Shown piece by piece: positions 5,955-7,785 of a stretch of 7,785 nucleotides of DNA. How positions within the stretch are numbered: position 1 is the stretch's first letter; every line of letters starts with the position of its first letter. Both the position numbers and the translations under genes were made by a program. This stretch comes from a bacterium. Its GTDB lineage: Bacteria > Electryoneota > RPQS01. The DNA is taken from NCBI GenBank assembly GCA_018814465.1, contig JAHIZR010000454.1, forward strand, positions 1 to 7,785. Reading direction: 5' to 3'. The notes below the pieces were generated by a model. It made no database searches. It saw only the letters and a program-made list of their open reading frames with translations, and was not told the origin of the DNA.

Positions 5955-7785
5955 CAGAAGGTGGACCCGAGGGAGAGATGAATAGCGAAACGCGGTTCGT
6001 CATAGGGATTAGGGCGCAATTGATAGCCGCCGTCGATGCGAATCGGTCCGACCATAGTCAGGAAGCGGAGCCCAAGACCGGCGGCGGTATAGAGATTGAA
6101 GATGTCGGCTTCATCGATATCTTTCCAGACATTGCCGGCATCGGCGAAGAGAATGAGTCCGACGGGACCCCAGATATCGCGGCGGATTTCGGTGGAAACA
6201 GTATAGTCGAAATTGCCGCCGATTTCCTTGTTGATGTCGTTGGGATCGCGGGGGGATAGTTTATTGCTGCCCCAGCCGCGCACGGAGGCGGTGCCGCCGA
6301 GATAGAGCCGCTCATTGATGGGGGTGACATTGGAGTCGTGCGCCGGTCCCATGACGCCGCCCTCGGCCTTGGCGGCAAAGACGGTGAACTTGTTGGCGGG
6401 GATCAGGACTCGTCCGTGCAGGTTGACGCGCCACCAGCGATTCGTGGTGCGGTAGAAGGCACCGGATTCGGAGACGGCAAAGGTAATGAGATGCCCCTGA
6501 CGGGGAATAAGGGGATTGTCGCGGGTGTCCCAAGAGAGCGAGAGGGTTTCAATCGAGATCGTAGTTTCCGTGCTGTCGCGGACAGTTTCGCGGCCTACTT
6601 CGTTGGAAAGCGAGATCGATGTTTTTTCGAGGGGGGAAGCGGAGAGAATCGAGGTTCCGGTTTTGGATTCGACAGCGACGGGCGAGGTTTCCAGTTTCCA
6701 GGCGGGGACGAGGGTTATGTCGGTGGCATTCCAAGGGGTGTGCGGCCAGAAGAGGCGGCCTTCGATTTTGCGGCTGATTTCAGAGACTCGGGCGAGGACG
6801 CTGAAGCGGCGGGCGCGCCCGAAGAAATTCAGGTCGGAGAATTCGGTTTGCACGTGTGCGCGGTCGAGTGTTCCATAACCACCGCCAGTACGGATTTTAT
6901 AGCGATTACCCTCCTCCGTGTGAATGAAGACCGTCAGCGTGTCGCTAGGCTGAGTCAGATCGACATCGGTTCTGACCATGCGGAACGTTTCCAACCGCAA
7001 CAGGCGGCGGCGGGTGGCGGCGAGTGCGGAGGGGGCGAAGGGTTCGCCTTCGTGATAGGTGAGCTCACGGCGGGCGGTGCCTTCGGAGACTTGTTTCAAT
7101 CCGCGAATGCGGGTCTGCCCGAGATAACAGAACGAACCGGGATAGAGAATGAACTCAACGACGGCGCTGTTATTCGTGCTGTCGACTTGAATCGTATATT
7201 CGACGCGGGCGCGGGCATGGCCGATTTCTTTGAGGCGGTAGCGCAGCGTATCGGCGGAGGTGGCGACATCGGAAAGGGACAGGCGTTTGCCGACCTTGAT
7301 CGGCATGCGCGAGGACCAGCGGGCGGAATCGACCCCGGCTCCGCTGTCGCTGCCCATGGTAATGAACCAGTGCTCAAGGATCAGCGGAGGGCCTTCCTCG
7401 ATTTCGAATTTAAGCCTGAGTTCATTATGTTTTTTCAGTGGGTAAACGTAGCCTTTGACGATGGCATTCGGGAAGCCTTCGCGGTGATAGAAGTTTTCCA
7501 CGCGCAGGATATCGGAGGCGAAGTCATCGGCCCAGAAGGTCGTGCGGCTGCCGAGTCGGATGTAGCGGCGCAGCCAAGTGGGTTTTTCGGTGGCCATGAC
7601 GGAGAGCAGATCGTCACGGGCAAAGGATTCGATGCCGGGGAACTCTATGACTTTGATGGGCCAGCTATTGTATTGCTGCCAGTCGGTGTAGTCGTCGAGC
7701 GAGAATTCAGCGCGCGCGGGAAGCGCGCAGGCGAGGAGCGTTAGTAGAAGGAGGATGAAGGCATTACCCCCCCCAGCCCCCCCAT
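5954..7785 (-). CDS. tamA: TamA-like Omp85 outer-membrane protein with three POTRA domains, 5' end cut off
   Basis: The open frame runs to the right edge, giving 609 visible residues; the start codon is not resolved. Counting from the codon at 7783, residues 8-25 form a signal peptide core ending in the cleavage motif ARA before EF (LLAC inside it is a weaker lipobox). POTRA1 spans about 41-131, POTRA2 132-215, POTRA3 217-292, and the barrel 294-609. Barrel landmarks are GGGYGTLD near 300, WDTRDNPLIPRQGHL near 418-432, ERLYLGG followed by VRGW at 501-504 (the Omp85 lumen-loop motif), LFADAGNVW, GPIRIDGGYQL and a final phenylalanine. Three POTRAs plus the neighbouring tamB favour TamA over BamA, which usually has five. 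An ATG at 7597 exists, but starting there would remove the signal peptide and split POTRA1, so it is rejected. The stop TGA overlaps the tamB ATG by one base. The product would sit in the outer membrane as the partner of TamB. Confidence 0.92.
   Translation of the reverse strand, partial: GGAGGGNAFILLLLTLLACALPARAEFSLDDYTDWQQYNSWPIKVIEFPGIESFARDDLLSVMATEKPTWLRRYIRLGSRTTFWADDFASDILRVENFYHREGFPNAIVKGYVYPLKKHNELRLKFEIEEGPPLILEHWFITMGSDSGAGVDSARWSSRMPIKVGKRLSLSDVATSADTLRYRLKEIGHARARVEYTIQVDSTNNSAVVEFILYPGSFCYLGQTRIRGLKQVSEGTARRELTYHEGEPFAPSALAATRRRLLRLETFRMVRTDVDLTQPSDTLTVFIHTEEGNRYKIRTGGGYGTLDRAHVQTEFSDLNFFGRARRFSVLARVSEISRKIEGRLFWPHTPWNATDITLVPAWKLETSPVAVESKTGTSILSASPLEKTSISLSNEVGRETVRDSTETTISIETLSLSWDTRDNPLIPRQGHLITFAVSESGAFYRTTNRWWRVNLHGRVLIPANKFTVFAAKAEGGVMGPAHDSNVTPINERLYLGGTASVRGWGSNKLSPRDPNDINKEIGGNFDYTVSTEIRRDIWGPVGLILFADAGNVWKDIDEADIFNLYTAAGLGLRFLTMVGPIRIDGGYQLRPNPYDEPRFAIHLSLGSTF
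7762..7785 (-). other. Twin G homopolymers at the 5' end of the tamA-like gene
   Basis: On the minus strand the edge reads ATG, seven G, CT, eight G, TAATG. The ATG at 7785-7783 is one frame away from the signal peptide: as sequenced it gives a 14-codon peptide ending at the TAA at 7743-7741. One extra G, or two fewer, would place it in frame with the Omp85 protein. This is either a read or assembly error at a contig end, a slipped-strand switch, or chance, with the true start lying outside the window. Confidence 0.6.

Noticed and set aside
7595..7597. ATG at 7597 as start of the tamA-like gene
   Set aside because: A signal peptide and the first strand of POTRA1 lie in frame upstream, so the true start is earlier.
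6338..7744. 468-residue open frame on the plus strand opposite the tamA-like gene
   Set aside because: Its translation is Gly/Asp/Glu-rich with no domain logic, and it lies antisense to a gene with clear Omp85 motifs; it is a codon-bias shadow.

Overview
The window reads almost entirely on the minus strand and looks like chromosome from a Gram-negative (diderm) bacterium. The main content is an outer-membrane biogenesis operon of three genes, transcribed from the right edge leftwards: an Omp85-family barrel with three POTRA domains (TamA-like, 5' end cut by the window edge), a full-length TamB/DUF490 protein of 1230 residues, and a second, short Omp85 barrel with a single POTRA domain. A 466-bp non-coding gap follows, and then the first half of pyrD (quinone-dependent, class 2 dihydroorotate dehydrogenase), which runs off the left edge.

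Layout: 5954-7785 tamA-like; 2262-5954 tamB; 979-2262 single-POTRA Omp85; 513-978 intergenic; 1-512 pyrD. Both junctions inside the operon have the same TGATG stop/start overlap, which points to one polycistronic message with translational coupling. The two barrels would sit in the outer membrane. TamB would be anchored in the inner membrane by its N-terminal helix and span the periplasm as a long beta-rich groove ending near a barrel. In the known TAM system this complex moves outer-membrane proteins and/or phospholipids across the periplasm. An Omp85 protein on each side of tamB, one of them with a possible lipoprotein signal, is the most notable part of the gene layout.

The gap at 513-978 holds structured, repeated DNA: two copies of a hairpin element with the core ATCCT...AGGATGACACGGCTT, one of them carrying a large nested loop; a short tandem repeat with a palindrome; and GC-rich hairpins. 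No RNA gene, CRISPR array, mobile-element gene or extra protein gene was found.

Organism: mid-range to moderately high GC by eye, TamA/TamB proteins rich in Asp-Ser-Leu and Asp-Ser-Thr, a single-POTRA Omp85, and a repeat resembling the TCATCCTGA-type elements I remember from many uncultivated and environmental genomes. Together these suggest a member of the broad FCB-type phyla (Bacteroidota relatives and candidate phyla), but this placement is inference. The right edge ends in two G homopolymers inside or just before the signal peptide of the first gene, so it may be a contig end.
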